Source of the DNA: Sphingopyxis sp. H115
Lineage (GTDB): Bacteria; Pseudomonadota; Alphaproteobacteria; Sphingomonadales; Sphingomonadaceae
Reading direction: 5' to 3'
Length of the DNA stretch: 64,000 nucleotides
Assembly (NCBI RefSeq): GCF_001468465.1
Contig: NZ_LNSA01000004.1
Location: 1 to 64,000, forward strand
Program-made: the position numbers and the translations under genes
Notes under the pieces: model-generated
The model's input: only the letters and a program-made list of their open reading frames with translations
The model's database searches: none
Told to the model about the DNA's origin: nothing
Part shown: positions 8,140 through 17,027 of the stretch, piece after piece
Layout of the letters: each line of letters starts with the position of its first letter
How positions within the stretch are numbered: position 1 is the first letter of the stretch

Positions 8140-10569
8140 ATGCGGAATCGGTCGGCACTTTGGGTTAAGGGCGGCGCGATGCTGCTCGGTAGCACCATCC
8201 TTGCCACGTCGGGAACGGCGTTGGCGCTGCAGTCGAATACGGGGGGTGACAGCGACATCGTCGTCACCGCCTCTAAGCGCGAGGAAAATCTTCAGGACGT
8301 GCCGCTGGCGATCACCGCGATCGGCAACGAACGGCTCGGCGAGCTTCAGGTCAAGGAATTCCAGGACGTCGTCAAATTCCTGCCGTCGGTGACGATCCAG
8401 ACGCTCGCGCCCGGGTTCAGCCAGGTCTATTTCCGCGGCGTCGCATCGGGCGAGAATGCCAACCACTCGGCATCGCTGCCGACCGTCGGCACCTATCTCG
8501 ACGAGATGCCGATCACGACGATCCAGGGCTCGCTCGACATCCACGCCTATGACCTCGCGCGCGTCGAGGCACTCGCGGGGCCGCAGGGCACGCTCTATGG
8601 CGCGAGCTCGATGGCGGGCACGATCAAGCTCGTCACCAACCAGCCCGACACCAGCGGCACCTATGGCTCGCTGGGGATCGAACTCAACAGCGTCACGAGC
8701 GGCGGTATCGGCGGCGTTGCCGAAGGCTTCATCAACGCCCCGCTGGGCGAGCGCGCCGCGCTGCGCCTCGTCGGCTGGTATCGCCACGACGCCGGCTATA
8801 TCGACAATATCGCGGGCAGCCGCATCTATCCTTCGCTGGAAGCAGAACAGGGCACCGCCGCGGCGACACAGGACAATGCCGCGCTCGTCGAAAAGGATTA
8901 TAACGACGTCGATACCTATGGCGCCCGCCTCGCGCTAGGCATCGACCTCGACGACGACTGGACGATCCGCCCGACGCTGATGGGCCAGGTGCAGAAAGCC
9001 AATGGCAGCTTTGCGCAGGAACGGTCCAGCGCGGTGACGCGCAAGCTGCAGACGGTCCAGTATAACCCCGAGGTCAGCAAGGACAAATGGATCCAGGCAG
9101 CGCTGACGATCGAGGGCAAGATCGGCAGCTGGGACCTGACCGCAACCGGCGGGCACCTGCGGCGCAAGACGACAACCGAAAGCGACTATTCGGACTATGC
9201 CTATTTTTATGACGCCCTCTATGGCTATGGCGCCTATTTCTATGACAATAACGGCGATCTCGTCAGCCCGAACCAATATATCCAGGGCATCGACCGCTAT
9301 AAGCGCAGCTTTGCCGAAGTTCGCGTCGCGTCGCCCGCCGACGCGCGTATCCGATTCATCGGCGGGGTGTTCTGGCAGCGCCAGTCGCACAATATCGAAC
9401 AGAATTATGTTATCGACAATATCGCCGATTCGATCACCGTCACCGGGACGGACAGCGATATCTGGCTGACCAAGCAGCTGCGCGTCGACCGCGACTATGC
9501 AGCGTTCGGCGAAATCAGTTTCGATATCACCGACAAGTTGACGCTGACCGGCGGCGGCCGCGTGTACAAGTTCGACAACAGCCTTGTCGGCTTTTTCGGC
9601 TATTCGGCGGGCTATTCGAGCCGCACCGGCGAGGCGGCCTGTTTTGGGGGGCCGATCGTTTCGGGTTCTCCGTGCACCAACCTCGACAAGAGCACGAGCG
9701 ACACCGATTTCATCCACAAGCTGAACCTGACGTATAAGGTCACCGACGATGTCATGATCTATGGCACCTGGTCGCGCGGCTTCCGTCCCGGCGGCATAAA
9801 TCGCCGCGGCACCTTGCCGCCTTACGGTCCCGATACGCTCGACAATTATGAGTTCGGCTGGAAGACCAGTTTTGGCCCGTTCCGCTTCAACGGCGCGGTC
9901 TATCAGGAGGACTGGAATAATATCCAGCTCTCCTTCCTCGGCGCCAACGGCCTCACCGAAATTCGCAACGCGGGTATCGCGCGCATCCGAGGGATCGAAG
10001 CCGATCTGAGCTTCCGCGAGGGCGGCTTCTCGCTGAACCTTGGCGGCAGCTACAATGACGCGACGATCCGCCGCGATTTCTGCAAATTCGCCAACCCGGA
10101 GTTCGACTGCACGATCCCGGGACCTGACGGGACCGATGCCGATACGCTGCCCGACGCCAATGCCTTGCTTGCGCCGGCGGGTTCGCGCCTGCCCGTTACC
10201 GCCAAGTTCAAGGGCAATGCGGTGGCGCGCTATGAATTCCCGATCGAGGGCATGGACGGCCATATCCAGTTCGCGGCCAACCATATCGGCAAGCGCCGGT
10301 CCGACCTGCGTCCGTTCGAGAATGGCATCGTCGGCAATTTTAAGGCCTATACGACCGTCGACTTTAGCATTGGCGTCAAGGGCGAAAGCTGGGATGCCGA
10401 GCTGTTCGCGACCAATTTGTTCAACAGCAACGGCGTCATCAACAGCGCGGTCCAGTGCGGCGAATCGATCTGCGGCGACCCCGACGGGATCAGCAACACC
10501 GGCGGCGTCTTTTACGACAATGTCATCCGCCCGCGACTGATCGGGATCAAGGTGAGCAAAGATTTCTGA
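8140..10569 (+). CDS. TonB-dependent outer-membrane receptor
   Basis: This is an outer-membrane beta-barrel receptor that imports a ligand using TonB energy. The mature protein carries a TonB-box-like start (SDIVVTASKREENLQDVPLAI), a plug domain (about residues 45-160) and a 22-strand type barrel ending in a terminal aromatic (KVSKDF). The signal peptide is near residues 1-32 (hydrophobic LLGSTILATSGTALA). Start choice: ATG 8140 has a G-rich site 6 bases upstream; ATG 8137 is equally in frame. The reading frame is open upstream to 7903, but that part overlaps the sulfotransferase gene and is not a signal peptide. The sequence resembles the large sphingomonad receptor group often near catabolic genes. 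The ligand cannot be read from the sequence. Confidence 0.9.
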   Translation: MRNRSALWVKGGAMLLGSTILATSGTALALQSNTGGDSDIVVTASKREENLQDVPLAITAIGNERLGELQVKEFQDVVKFLPSVTIQTLAPGFSQVYFRGVASGENANHSASLPTVGTYLDEMPITTIQGSLDIHAYDLARVEALAGPQGTLYGASSMAGTIKLVTNQPDTSGTYGSLGIELNSVTSGGIGGVAEGFINAPLGERAALRLVGWYRHDAGYIDNIAGSRIYPSLEAEQGTAAATQDNAALVEKDYNDVDTYGARLALGIDLDDDWTIRPTLMGQVQKANGSFAQERSSAVTRKLQTVQYNPEVSKDKWIQAALTIEGKIGSWDLTATGGHLRRKTTTESDYSDYAYFYDALYGYGAYFYDNNGDLVSPNQYIQGIDRYKRSFAEVRVASPADARIRFIGGVFWQRQSHNIEQNYVIDNIADSITVTGTDSDIWLTKQLRVDRDYAAFGEISFDITDKLTLTGGGRVYKFDNSLVGFFGYSAGYSSRTGEAACFGGPIVSGSPCTNLDKSTSDTDFIHKLNLTYKVTDDVMIYGTWSRGFRPGGINRRGTLPPYGPDTLDNYEFGWKTSFGPFRFNGAVYQEDWNNIQLSFLGANGLTEIRNAGIARIRGIEADLSFREGGFSLNLGGSYNDATIRRDFCKFANPEFDCTIPGPDGTDADTLPDANALLAPAGSRLPVTAKFKGNAVARYEFPIEGMDGHIQFAANHIGKRRSDLRPFENGIVGNFKAYTTVDFSIGVKGESWDAELFATNLFNSNGVINSAVQCGESICGDPDGISNTGGVFYDNVIRPRLIGIKVSKDF

Positions 10570-10598
10570 CCGGGTAACCGATAGGACGACCAACAGCG

Positions 10599-10627
10599 AA
10601 AGGCCGGGCCAAAAGCTCGGCCTTTTG
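10599..10627 (+). terminator. Rho-independent terminator of the TonB receptor gene
   Basis: An AAAGGCCG arm, a GGCC-AAAAGCT loop region and a CGGCCTTTT arm form a GC stem flanked by A and T tracts, about 30 bases after the receptor stop. It runs right up to the ATG of the permease gene at 10628 and overlaps what would be codons of a longer permease N-terminus. Confidence 0.7.
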
Positions 10628-11917
10628 ATGTGCGTCGCGCTCGGCATGGGCAATATGATCGGGTCGGGGGTGTTCCTGCTCCCGCGCGATCTGGCTCCGC
10701 TCGGCTGGAACGCGGTGATCGGCTGGGGCGTGTCGATCGCGGGTACGCTCTGCCTCGCGGTCGTGTTTGCGCGACTCGCGAAGCGGCTGCCCGAAGGCTG
10801 CGCCGCCTTCACCTATGGCGCCGCGGCTTTCGGCCCCGGGACGGGTTTCATCGTCGCATGGAGTTACTGGATCAGTTGCTGGACGGTGGTGGCGACGCTA
10901 GCGGTCGCGGCGATCAGCAACATGTCGATCCTGATGCCCTGGCTCGGCGACCAGGGGGCAGCGCCCGCGTGGATCGCGATCGGCTGCATCTGGTTCTTCA
11001 CCCTGGTCAACCTGTTCGGCGTCCGCCGCGCCGGCGGCGCGCAGCTCCTGACCCTCGGCCTCAAACTGATTCCCGTGATCGGCGCGGTGATCGTCGGCGC
11101 CTGGGCGCTCGGCAGTGGCGCCGCGCCGCCGCCAACGATGGCGGGGACCGAACCCCTCAGCCTGTCGGGGGTCAGCTCGGCGGCGACACTGACCCTGTTC
11201 GCGCTGCTCGGTTTCGAAAGCGCATGCGTCGTCAGCGACCGCGTCAAGGACCCAGAACGCACCGTCCCGCGCGCGACAGTGATCGCGGCAGCCGCGGTCG
11301 GCCTGCTCTACCTGTTGTCGTGCACGACGGTGACGCTGCTGGTGCCGCTCGACGTGCTGCAGCAGTCGAACGCGGCCTATGCGACCTTCTTCGGTCGCCT
11401 CGTCAGCCCCGCCGCCGGCGACATCGTCGCGCTGTTTGCAGCGATCGCGGCGCTGGGCGCGCTCAACGGCTTCGTGCTGTTACAGGGCGACATCCCGCGT
11501 GACCTCGCGCGCCGCCGCCTGCTGCCGCAGGCGTTCGGCCGCGACAATGAATATGCCTCGCCGTGGGTCACCCAGCTCGTGTCGAGCGGGCTCGCGAGCC
11601 TCATCGTCTATGCCAATTATTCGCGCGGGCTCGCCGACCTGTTCGCCTTCATGGTGAAGGTCACGACGTCGACCGCGATCATCCTTTATATCGTCGGATC
11701 GCTCGCGGCGCTGGTCCTCGAACGGCAGGGCACCCTCAAAGTCTCCGCGGGCTTCGCCGCCGCCACGATCGCGGGCTTTGCCTATAGCTGCTGGGCCTTT
11801 TACGGCGCCGGGATCGAGGCCAGCCTGTGGAGTCTCGTCATGACCGCTGCGGGTGTGCCGATCTACCTGCTGATGCGCCAACGGCGCGCCGTCGTCGCCC
11901 GACGCCTTGTGCAATAA
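10628..11917 (+). CDS. APC superfamily amino-acid permease
   Basis: This is a roughly 430-residue inner-membrane protein with 12 predicted hydrophobic segments. The first helix carries the family motif GNMIGSGVFLLP, which forms the substrate carboxylate site in APC carriers such as AdiC-type antiporters. Later helices include the GFESACVVSDRVKDPERTVPRA region typical of TM6 and its following loop. The substrate is an amino acid or polyamine by family; which one is unknown. Start problem: the ATG 10628 (or the TTG just before it at 10625) leaves almost no cytoplasmic N-terminus. The frame stays open upstream to 10556 and would encode QKLGLL just before MCVALGMGN, as relatives have, but with no ATG, GTG or TTG there (only an ATT at 10562). 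Confidence 0.85.
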   Translation: MCVALGMGNMIGSGVFLLPRDLAPLGWNAVIGWGVSIAGTLCLAVVFARLAKRLPEGCAAFTYGAAAFGPGTGFIVAWSYWISCWTVVATLAVAAISNMSILMPWLGDQGAAPAWIAIGCIWFFTLVNLFGVRRAGGAQLLTLGLKLIPVIGAVIVGAWALGSGAAPPPTMAGTEPLSLSGVSSAATLTLFALLGFESACVVSDRVKDPERTVPRATVIAAAAVGLLYLLSCTTVTLLVPLDVLQQSNAAYATFFGRLVSPAAGDIVALFAAIAALGALNGFVLLQGDIPRDLARRRLLPQAFGRDNEYASPWVTQLVSSGLASLIVYANYSRGLADLFAFMVKVTTSTAIILYIVGSLAALVLERQGTLKVSAGFAAATIAGFAYSCWAFYGAGIEASLWSLVMTAAGVPIYLLMRQRRAVVARRLVQ

Positions 11918-11918
11918 C

Positions 11919-11969
11919 AAAAAATGGCCTATCGGCCGCGCTCCACTGGCCCGGTGCCAGGCCTTTTTT
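11919..11969 (+). terminator. Probable Rho-independent terminator after the permease gene
   Basis: A-rich AAAAAATGGCCT pairs, with one bulge, with AGGCCTTTTTT about 30 bases on, and a smaller GGCC/GGCC pairing lies inside. It sits directly after the permease stop. The remaining gap to 12150 holds one small dyad (CAGGG-GTTGAAA-CCCTG, 12003-12019) and nothing else recognised. Confidence 0.6.
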
Positions 11970-12150
11970 CGGAGACGTGACGTGTCGGACCGCCGAAATA
12001 TTCAGGGGTTGAAACCCTGCGGCATCCGCCCGCTGTCGTAGCGCATTCGTCCTGAGGCGGTGCGCCACGGGCGCTGCCGCAATTTCCAACCCGCCAATCA
12101 TCACTTCTGCCGCCGGGCGCCGTGCGTCCGCCGGCTGCAGGCAGGTATTT

Positions 12151-14121
12151 ATGTTGCACGACAGCTTTTGGGCGCGCGCTCTCGCGCGCGCCATCGCCGC
12201 GGATCATCCCGGCAAGACCAGGACCGGCCGGGCGCTGCTCGGTTGGGCCCGCGCGCGCGCCGCCGCGCTCGGGTTCGAAGACAAGGCGATTGTCCGCGCG
12301 GGGTTGCTCGGGCCCTTGGCCCCGCCGCCCGAAACGCGCGGAGAGGAAAACCTGATTCAGGCGAACCGGCTGGCCGACGCGCTCGACCTCGCCGCCGAAG
12401 AGCGTGCGCTGCTGCTCTTCGCTACCGCCATGGATCGCGGGCCGCTGACGCGCAGCCTCGTCAAGCTCGTCGAAGCCGAGGCACTCGACATGGAGGCGCT
12501 GGCCGGAACGCTCACCGGCTTCGCACCGCACGCCATTCGCTCCGCCGAAGTAGTGCGGCTCGATCTCGTCGGGCGCTGGACAGGCAAGGAAGGAAAGATC
12601 GAGTTCGGCCTCTGCTGGTCGTTCGAGCGCCTGCTGGACGCCAAGGCCGGGCAGCATGAAAGCCTGCTGGACGGCCTGCTCGGGCAGCGGCAGCGTGCGC
12701 GCCATGCGCTCGCCGACTTCCCTGCGCAGCAGAGCGAAGCCAACCTGGCACTCGCGCTCCTGCGCGGCGCGCTGGCCGGCGGTGCGCGCGGGATCAATAT
12801 CCTGATCCACGGGCCGCCGGGAACGGGGAAAACCGAACTCGCGCGGACGCTCGCAGCCGCGCTCGGCGAGCCGTTGCATGCAGTGGGCGAAGCCGACAGC
12901 GACGGGGAGGAGCCGAGCCGATTCGACCGCGTCGCCGCGTTGCGGCTGGCGCTGCGCACGCTTGAGAAGCGCGGGCGCGCCCTGTTGCTGTTCGACGAGA
13001 TGGAAGATCTGCTCGGCAACGCGCAGGCCGAACCGGATGGGCGCATTCGCAACCGGGCCGGATCGAAGCTGTTCGTGAACCGACTGCTCGAGGACAATGT
13101 CGTGCCGGTCATCTGGACATCGAACTCCATCGTCGATGTCGATCCCGCCATTCTGCGCCGGTTCAGCCTGTCGGTCCGCATGGATTTTCCCGGCGTCGCG
13201 CACAGTCCGGCGATGCTGGAGCGGGTAAGCGCCGAGGAAGCGGTCGCGGTCGATCCGGCGTTGCAAGCCCTGGCGGCACGCGCACCCGAGGCGGCATCGC
13301 TGTTCCGCGTCGCTGCGCGCGCCGCCGGGCTGGCCGGCGACCCGGCGAGCGCAAGCCGCTTTGCGGGGTCTGTGCTTGGGGCCATGCACGGGCACGACAT
13401 CGAACCCCGCGCGCCGCGCGCCTTCGACGAAAGCCTGCTCGTCGCCGATACCGACCTGCCGGCCCTTTTCGCGCAGTTGACGCGCGCAGGAGCGCCGGCC
13501 GATTTCTCGCTGCTGCTCACCGGATTGCCGGGAACGGGCAAGACCGAGGCGGTGCAGGCGCTGGCCCGGCAGTTGGGGCGTCCGCTCCACGTCAAGCGCG
13601 CGTCGGATCTGATGTCGAAATGGGTCGGCGAGACCGAGAAGCGCATCGCCGGCGCGTTCGCCGAAGCAAGGCGCCAAAGAGCGATGCTATTTTTCGACGA
13701 GGTCGATTCGCTGCTCGCCGACCGGCACGGCGCGTCAGCGGGCTGGGAAGTCAGTCAGGTCAACGAACTGCTGACCTGGATGGAGGAGCATCCCCTGCCC
13801 TTCGCCGCGGCGACCAACCATGCCGCAAGGCTCGATCCCGCATCGGCGCGCCGCTTCGTCTTCAAGGTCGAGATGCGCGCACTCGACACGGCACGGGCAC
13901 GGCGGGCATTCAGCCATTTCTTCGGACGCGAAGCGCCCGCCCTACTCGACCGGGCCGACGGGCTGACGCTCGGCGACTTCGCGGTCGTTGCACGCCAGTT
14001 GCGCTTTCTGGGGGCGCAGGACGACAAGACGCTGGTCGAGCGTCTGCAGCGCGAGCAGGCGGCGCGCCCGGCGATGCTGCAAGCGATCGGTTTCTGCTCA
14101 GCGCCAGCGCGGGGCGAATAG
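12151..14121 (+). CDS. AAA family ATPase with two AAA modules
   Basis: This is a 656-residue protein with two AAA+ modules. The first has Walker A GPPGTGKT at 221-228 and Walker B LLLFDEMEDL with D282/E283. The second has Walker A GLPGTGKT at 458-465, Walker B LFFDEVDSLL with D516/E517, and a well-kept FtsH/p97-like stretch (MSKWVGETEKRI) between them, where an aromatic-containing pore loop would sit. The N-terminal 200 residues are helical and Ala/Leu/Arg rich, without a recognised domain. Members of this double-AAA group remodel proteins, but no substrate is known and no protease domain is present. The ATG start has a weak GCAGG site. The gene end overlaps the convergent oxidoreductase gene by 24 bases. 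Confidence 0.85.
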   Translation: MLHDSFWARALARAIAADHPGKTRTGRALLGWARARAAALGFEDKAIVRAGLLGPLAPPPETRGEENLIQANRLADALDLAAEERALLLFATAMDRGPLTRSLVKLVEAEALDMEALAGTLTGFAPHAIRSAEVVRLDLVGRWTGKEGKIEFGLCWSFERLLDAKAGQHESLLDGLLGQRQRARHALADFPAQQSEANLALALLRGALAGGARGINILIHGPPGTGKTELARTLAAALGEPLHAVGEADSDGEEPSRFDRVAALRLALRTLEKRGRALLLFDEMEDLLGNAQAEPDGRIRNRAGSKLFVNRLLEDNVVPVIWTSNSIVDVDPAILRRFSLSVRMDFPGVAHSPAMLERVSAEEAVAVDPALQALAARAPEAASLFRVAARAAGLAGDPASASRFAGSVLGAMHGHDIEPRAPRAFDESLLVADTDLPALFAQLTRAGAPADFSLLLTGLPGTGKTEAVQALARQLGRPLHVKRASDLMSKWVGETEKRIAGAFAEARRQRAMLFFDEVDSLLADRHGASAGWEVSQVNELLTWMEEHPLPFAAATNHAARLDPASARRFVFKVEMRALDTARARRAFSHFFGREAPALLDRADGLTLGDFAVVARQLRFLGAQDDKTLVERLQREQAARPAMLQAIGFCSAPARGE

Positions 14122-15702
14122 GCTCCGGTCGCGCAGGATCACATGCGCGGCATTGTGCCCCGGCGCGCCCGTGACACCGCCGCCGGGGTGCGTGCCCGCG
14201 CCGCAGATATAGAGCCCCTTGACCGCCCCGCGATAGCCGCCATTGCCGAGCACCGGGCGCGCGGCCCACAGCTGGTCGAGGCTCATATTGCCGTGCATGA
14301 TGTCGCCGCCGACGAGCCCGAACTTGCGTTCGAGGCCCTTGGGCGACAGCCGCGTCTGGGCGATGATGCTCGCGCGGAAACCGGGAGCGTGCTTTTCGAC
14401 GGTGTCGATAATGCAATCGGCGGCGGCTTTCTCCTCGTCGTCCCAGTTGCGGCCGTCAGGCAATTCGGGCGCGAACTGCTGACAGAAGAGGCTCGCGACA
14501 TGCTGGCCCGGAGGCGCGAGGCTGTCGTCGACGGTCGACGGGATCAGCATCTCGACGATCGGCGCCTTCGACCAGCCATATTGCTTCGCGTCGAGGAAGG
14601 CACGGTCCATATAATCGAGCGTCGGCGCGAGGATGATCCCCGACTGGTGATGCTCGCCGGGTTCCGGAAGGCAGGTGAATTTTGGGAGCTCGCTGAGCGC
14701 GACATTCATGCGGAAGGTGCCGCTGCCCGCCTTGAACCCCTTGATCCGGCGTTCGAAACCCGCGGGCAGGTCGCTTGCGTCCATCATCCGTTCGTAGAGC
14801 AGTTTCGGCCCGACGTTTGCGATGACGCGCGCCGACGCGATCTCCTCGCCGCCGACGAGCTTGACGCCGACCGCCTTGCCGCCATCGACAAGCACTTTCG
14901 CAACCGGGCTTTCGAGGCTGATCTCGACCCCCATGTCGCGGCAAACCTTCGCCATGATCTCGGTGATCTTGCCCATGCCGCCGACGCTGTGGCCCCACGC
15001 GCCCTTCTTGCCGTTCACCTCGCCAAAGACGTGGTGGAGCAGGACATAGGCGCTGCCGGGCGTGTCGGGGCTGGCATAATTGCCGACGACCGCGTCGAAG
15101 CCGAAGGCGGCCTTGACCGCTTCGCTCTCGAACCAAGCGTCGAGCATCGTCCGCGCCGACTTGGTGAAGAGGTCGAGCACGTCGCGCTGTTGTTCGAGGC
15201 TGAGCGTCGCGAAGCGCCGCCCCTGCCGCGCGCCGTCGAGCAAGGTGCGCAGCCCCTCGCCGACGTTGGGCGGTACCTTGAGCGCGAGATCGCGGAGCAA
15301 TTCGGCGACATTTTCGAGCGCGTCATAATAGGCGGGCAGCACCTCGGCGTCGCGCGCGCTGAACTTGCGAAACTCGGCCTGCGTGCGTTCGAGCCCGCCG
15401 CCGAGCTTCAAATAGCCGCCATCCTCTTGCGGCAGGAAATTGCTGATCGGCCGCTCGATCACGCGATAGCCGTGATCGGCGAGCTTCATGTCGGCGATCA
15501 CCTTCGGCTGGAGCAGGCTGACCGTGTAGCTCGCGACCGAATTGCGGAACCCCGGCGCGAACTCCTCGGTCACCGCGGCGCCGCCGACGACGTCGCGCGC
15601 CTCGACGATCCGCACTCTCAGCCCCGCCTTGGCAAGATAGAAGGCGCAGACGAGGCCGTTGTGGCCGGCGCCGATAATCAACGCGTCATAGGCTTTGGTC
15701 AT
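14098..15702 (-). CDS. FAD-dependent oxidoreductase of the phytoene desaturase/CrtI-like family
   Basis: This is a 534-residue flavoprotein. The N-terminal dinucleotide-binding motif is LIIGAGHNGLVCA (G11, G13, G16) followed by the acidic end of strand 2 (RIVEARDVVGG). A C-terminal FAD-contact motif is near the end (YICGAGTHPGGGVTGAPGHNA), typical of CrtI-like desaturases and related NAD(P)/FAD proteins. The substrate is unknown; no carotenoid genes lie nearby. The chosen ATG (15702) overlaps the stop of the upstream FAD monooxygenase by 4 bases, so the two are translationally coupled. A much longer in-frame extension to 16365 runs antisense-style through the neighbour and is rejected. Confidence 0.85.
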   Translation of the reverse strand: MTKAYDALIIGAGHNGLVCAFYLAKAGLRVRIVEARDVVGGAAVTEEFAPGFRNSVASYTVSLLQPKVIADMKLADHGYRVIERPISNFLPQEDGGYLKLGGGLERTQAEFRKFSARDAEVLPAYYDALENVAELLRDLALKVPPNVGEGLRTLLDGARQGRRFATLSLEQQRDVLDLFTKSARTMLDAWFESEAVKAAFGFDAVVGNYASPDTPGSAYVLLHHVFGEVNGKKGAWGHSVGGMGKITEIMAKVCRDMGVEISLESPVAKVLVDGGKAVGVKLVGGEEIASARVIANVGPKLLYERMMDASDLPAGFERRIKGFKAGSGTFRMNVALSELPKFTCLPEPGEHHQSGIILAPTLDYMDRAFLDAKQYGWSKAPIVEMLIPSTVDDSLAPPGQHVASLFCQQFAPELPDGRNWDDEEKAAADCIIDTVEKHAPGFRASIIAQTRLSPKGLERKFGLVGGDIMHGNMSLDQLWAARPVLGNGGYRGAVKGLYICGAGTHPGGGVTGAPGHNAAHVILRDRSLFAPRWR

Positions 15703-16919
15703 GAAAAGTCTTTCGCAAGCGGGGATTGGACATGCTGCCGGCCGAAGCCAAGGCCGAGAATGCGGCCTGGAATGCGGCGGAGCAGCGGGATGCGGTCGAG
15801 CAGGCGCACCGCGAGGGGCACGCGGGTAATTTCGCCGCGGAGCATCGGTTCGATGATATTCCGGTGCGCGAAACGCTGGAGCCCCTGCATCCGTACCGTC
15901 GGTTTCCAACGGCGCGCCTGCACGCGGGCGAGCAATGGGTCGGGATCGGCGCCCCCGGCAAGCGGTGCGGCAAGGATATTCGCCGCGGCAACGGCATCCT
16001 GCACCGCAAGGTTGATGCCGACCCCGCCGACGGGGGACATTGCGTGCGCGGCGTCGCCGATCGCGAGCAGCCCGGGACGCGACCAGCGGGTCAGCCGGTC
16101 GAGCGCGACCGAAAGCAATTTTACATCTGCAAAGCTGTGGATCGCATTGATCCCCGCGGCAAGGCCGGGGGCGATAGCAACGACCTGCTCGCGGAAGGTC
16201 GCGATGCCGCGCGCCTCGATCGCGGCAAAACCGCCCTTTTCGATGATCCGGGCACATTGCCAATAATCGCCGCGCGGGATCGCGACGACCATCCCGCGCG
16301 TGTCGACCGAGCCGAGTGCGACTTCGGACATGTCCATACCCGCAGGCACGGGGACGCGGAACCACAGCACGTCCATTGGCGCGCCCAAATCTTCGAGCGG
16401 CAATTCGGCGGCATCGCGCAGCACCGAGCGGCGCCCGTCGGCAGCGATGACGAGCCGCGCGGGCAAGACCTCGCCGTTCGCGAGCGTCACACCGCTGACG
16501 CGTCCGCCGGCGTCATAGATGAGCCCCGTCGCCTCGGTCGACATGCGCAGGTCGAAGGTCGGGTAACGCCTGCCCTGCCCCGCGATGAAATCGAGCAGGT
16601 CCCATTGCGGCATCATCGCGACGAAGCGCGCCGCGACGGGCAGATGCTTCATCGTCGCAATCGTATAGCGCCCACCCAGCAGGCCCAGCGTCATCGTGTC
16701 GATCGCGGCGTGCGGTTCCTTGAGAAGTTCTTCGAGCAGTCCGATTTCGTTGAACAGCTCGAGCGTCGAGGGGTGGACGGTGTCGCCGCGGAAATCGCGG
16801 AGGAAATCGGCGTGTTTTTCGAGCACGGTCACGCGCACCCCGGCGCGCGCGAAGAGCAGCCCCGCGACCATGCCGGCGGGTCCGCCGCCGACGATGATGA
16901 CTGGAAGGTCGCTCTTCAT
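15699..16919 (-). CDS. FAD-dependent aromatic-ring-type monooxygenase (UbiH/PHBH fold)
   Basis: This is a 406-residue flavin monooxygenase. GGGPAG at residues 11-16 binds the FAD ADP part. The mid-sequence VIAADGRRSVLRD matches the DG motif of the p-hydroxybenzoate hydroxylase family. The second FAD motif is GDAAHAMSPVGGVGINLAVQDA near residue 285. Such enzymes hydroxylate phenols or similar substrates using NAD(P)H and O2. It forms a two-gene operon with the CrtI-like oxidoreductase through a 4-base overlap. No RBS-rich alternative start is better than the ATG at 16919. The substrate is not evident; the nearby Rieske oxygenase suggests a catabolic context, but the two are separated by a palindromic element. 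Confidence 0.87.
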   Translation of the reverse strand: MKSDLPVIIVGGGPAGMVAGLLFARAGVRVTVLEKHADFLRDFRGDTVHPSTLELFNEIGLLEELLKEPHAAIDTMTLGLLGGRYTIATMKHLPVAARFVAMMPQWDLLDFIAGQGRRYPTFDLRMSTEATGLIYDAGGRVSGVTLANGEVLPARLVIAADGRRSVLRDAAELPLEDLGAPMDVLWFRVPVPAGMDMSEVALGSVDTRGMVVAIPRGDYWQCARIIEKGGFAAIEARGIATFREQVVAIAPGLAAGINAIHSFADVKLLSVALDRLTRWSRPGLLAIGDAAHAMSPVGGVGINLAVQDAVAAANILAAPLAGGADPDPLLARVQARRWKPTVRMQGLQRFAHRNIIEPMLRGEITRVPLAVRLLDRIPLLRRIPGRILGLGFGRQHVQSPLAKDFS

Positions 16920-16920
16920 T

Positions 16921-17023
16921 CTCCCCTCCCGCTTGCGGGAAGGGCCGGGGGAGGGCCTGTCCCACTGACAATCGACCGGGAGGAAACAGGCCCTCCTCTA
17001 ACCCCTCCCGCAAGCGGGAGGTG
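16921..17023. repeat. About 100-bp imperfect palindromic element (MITE/REP-like)
   Basis: The left arm (16921-16960) contains CCTCCCGCTTGCGGGA and ends GGAGGGCCTGT. The right arm (16989-17023) is its reverse complement: ACAGGCCCTCC followed by CTCCCGCAAGCGGGAGG. Each CCTCCCGC/GCGGGAGG block is also a palindrome by itself. About 28 unpaired bases (16961-16988) separate the arms. It lies between the ends of two gene units and could act as a bidirectional terminator. Its nested symmetry resembles mobile miniature repeats known as intergenic elements in sphingomonads (inference). Confidence 0.8.
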
Positions 17024-17027
17024 AATT

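Noticed and set aside
8935-10812. 625-codon minus-strand open frame over the TonB receptor
   Set aside because: The plus-strand receptor has clear plug and barrel features; the antisense frame has none.
14143-16266. 707-codon plus-strand open frame over the FAD oxidoreductase genes
   Set aside because: Opposite to two genes with clear FAD motifs; no domain content.
14098-16365. 755-residue long form of the CrtI-like oxidoreductase
   Set aside because: The extra N-terminal 221 residues lie antisense-style inside the FAD monooxygenase gene in another frame; the MTKAYD start with the FAD loop is the real one.
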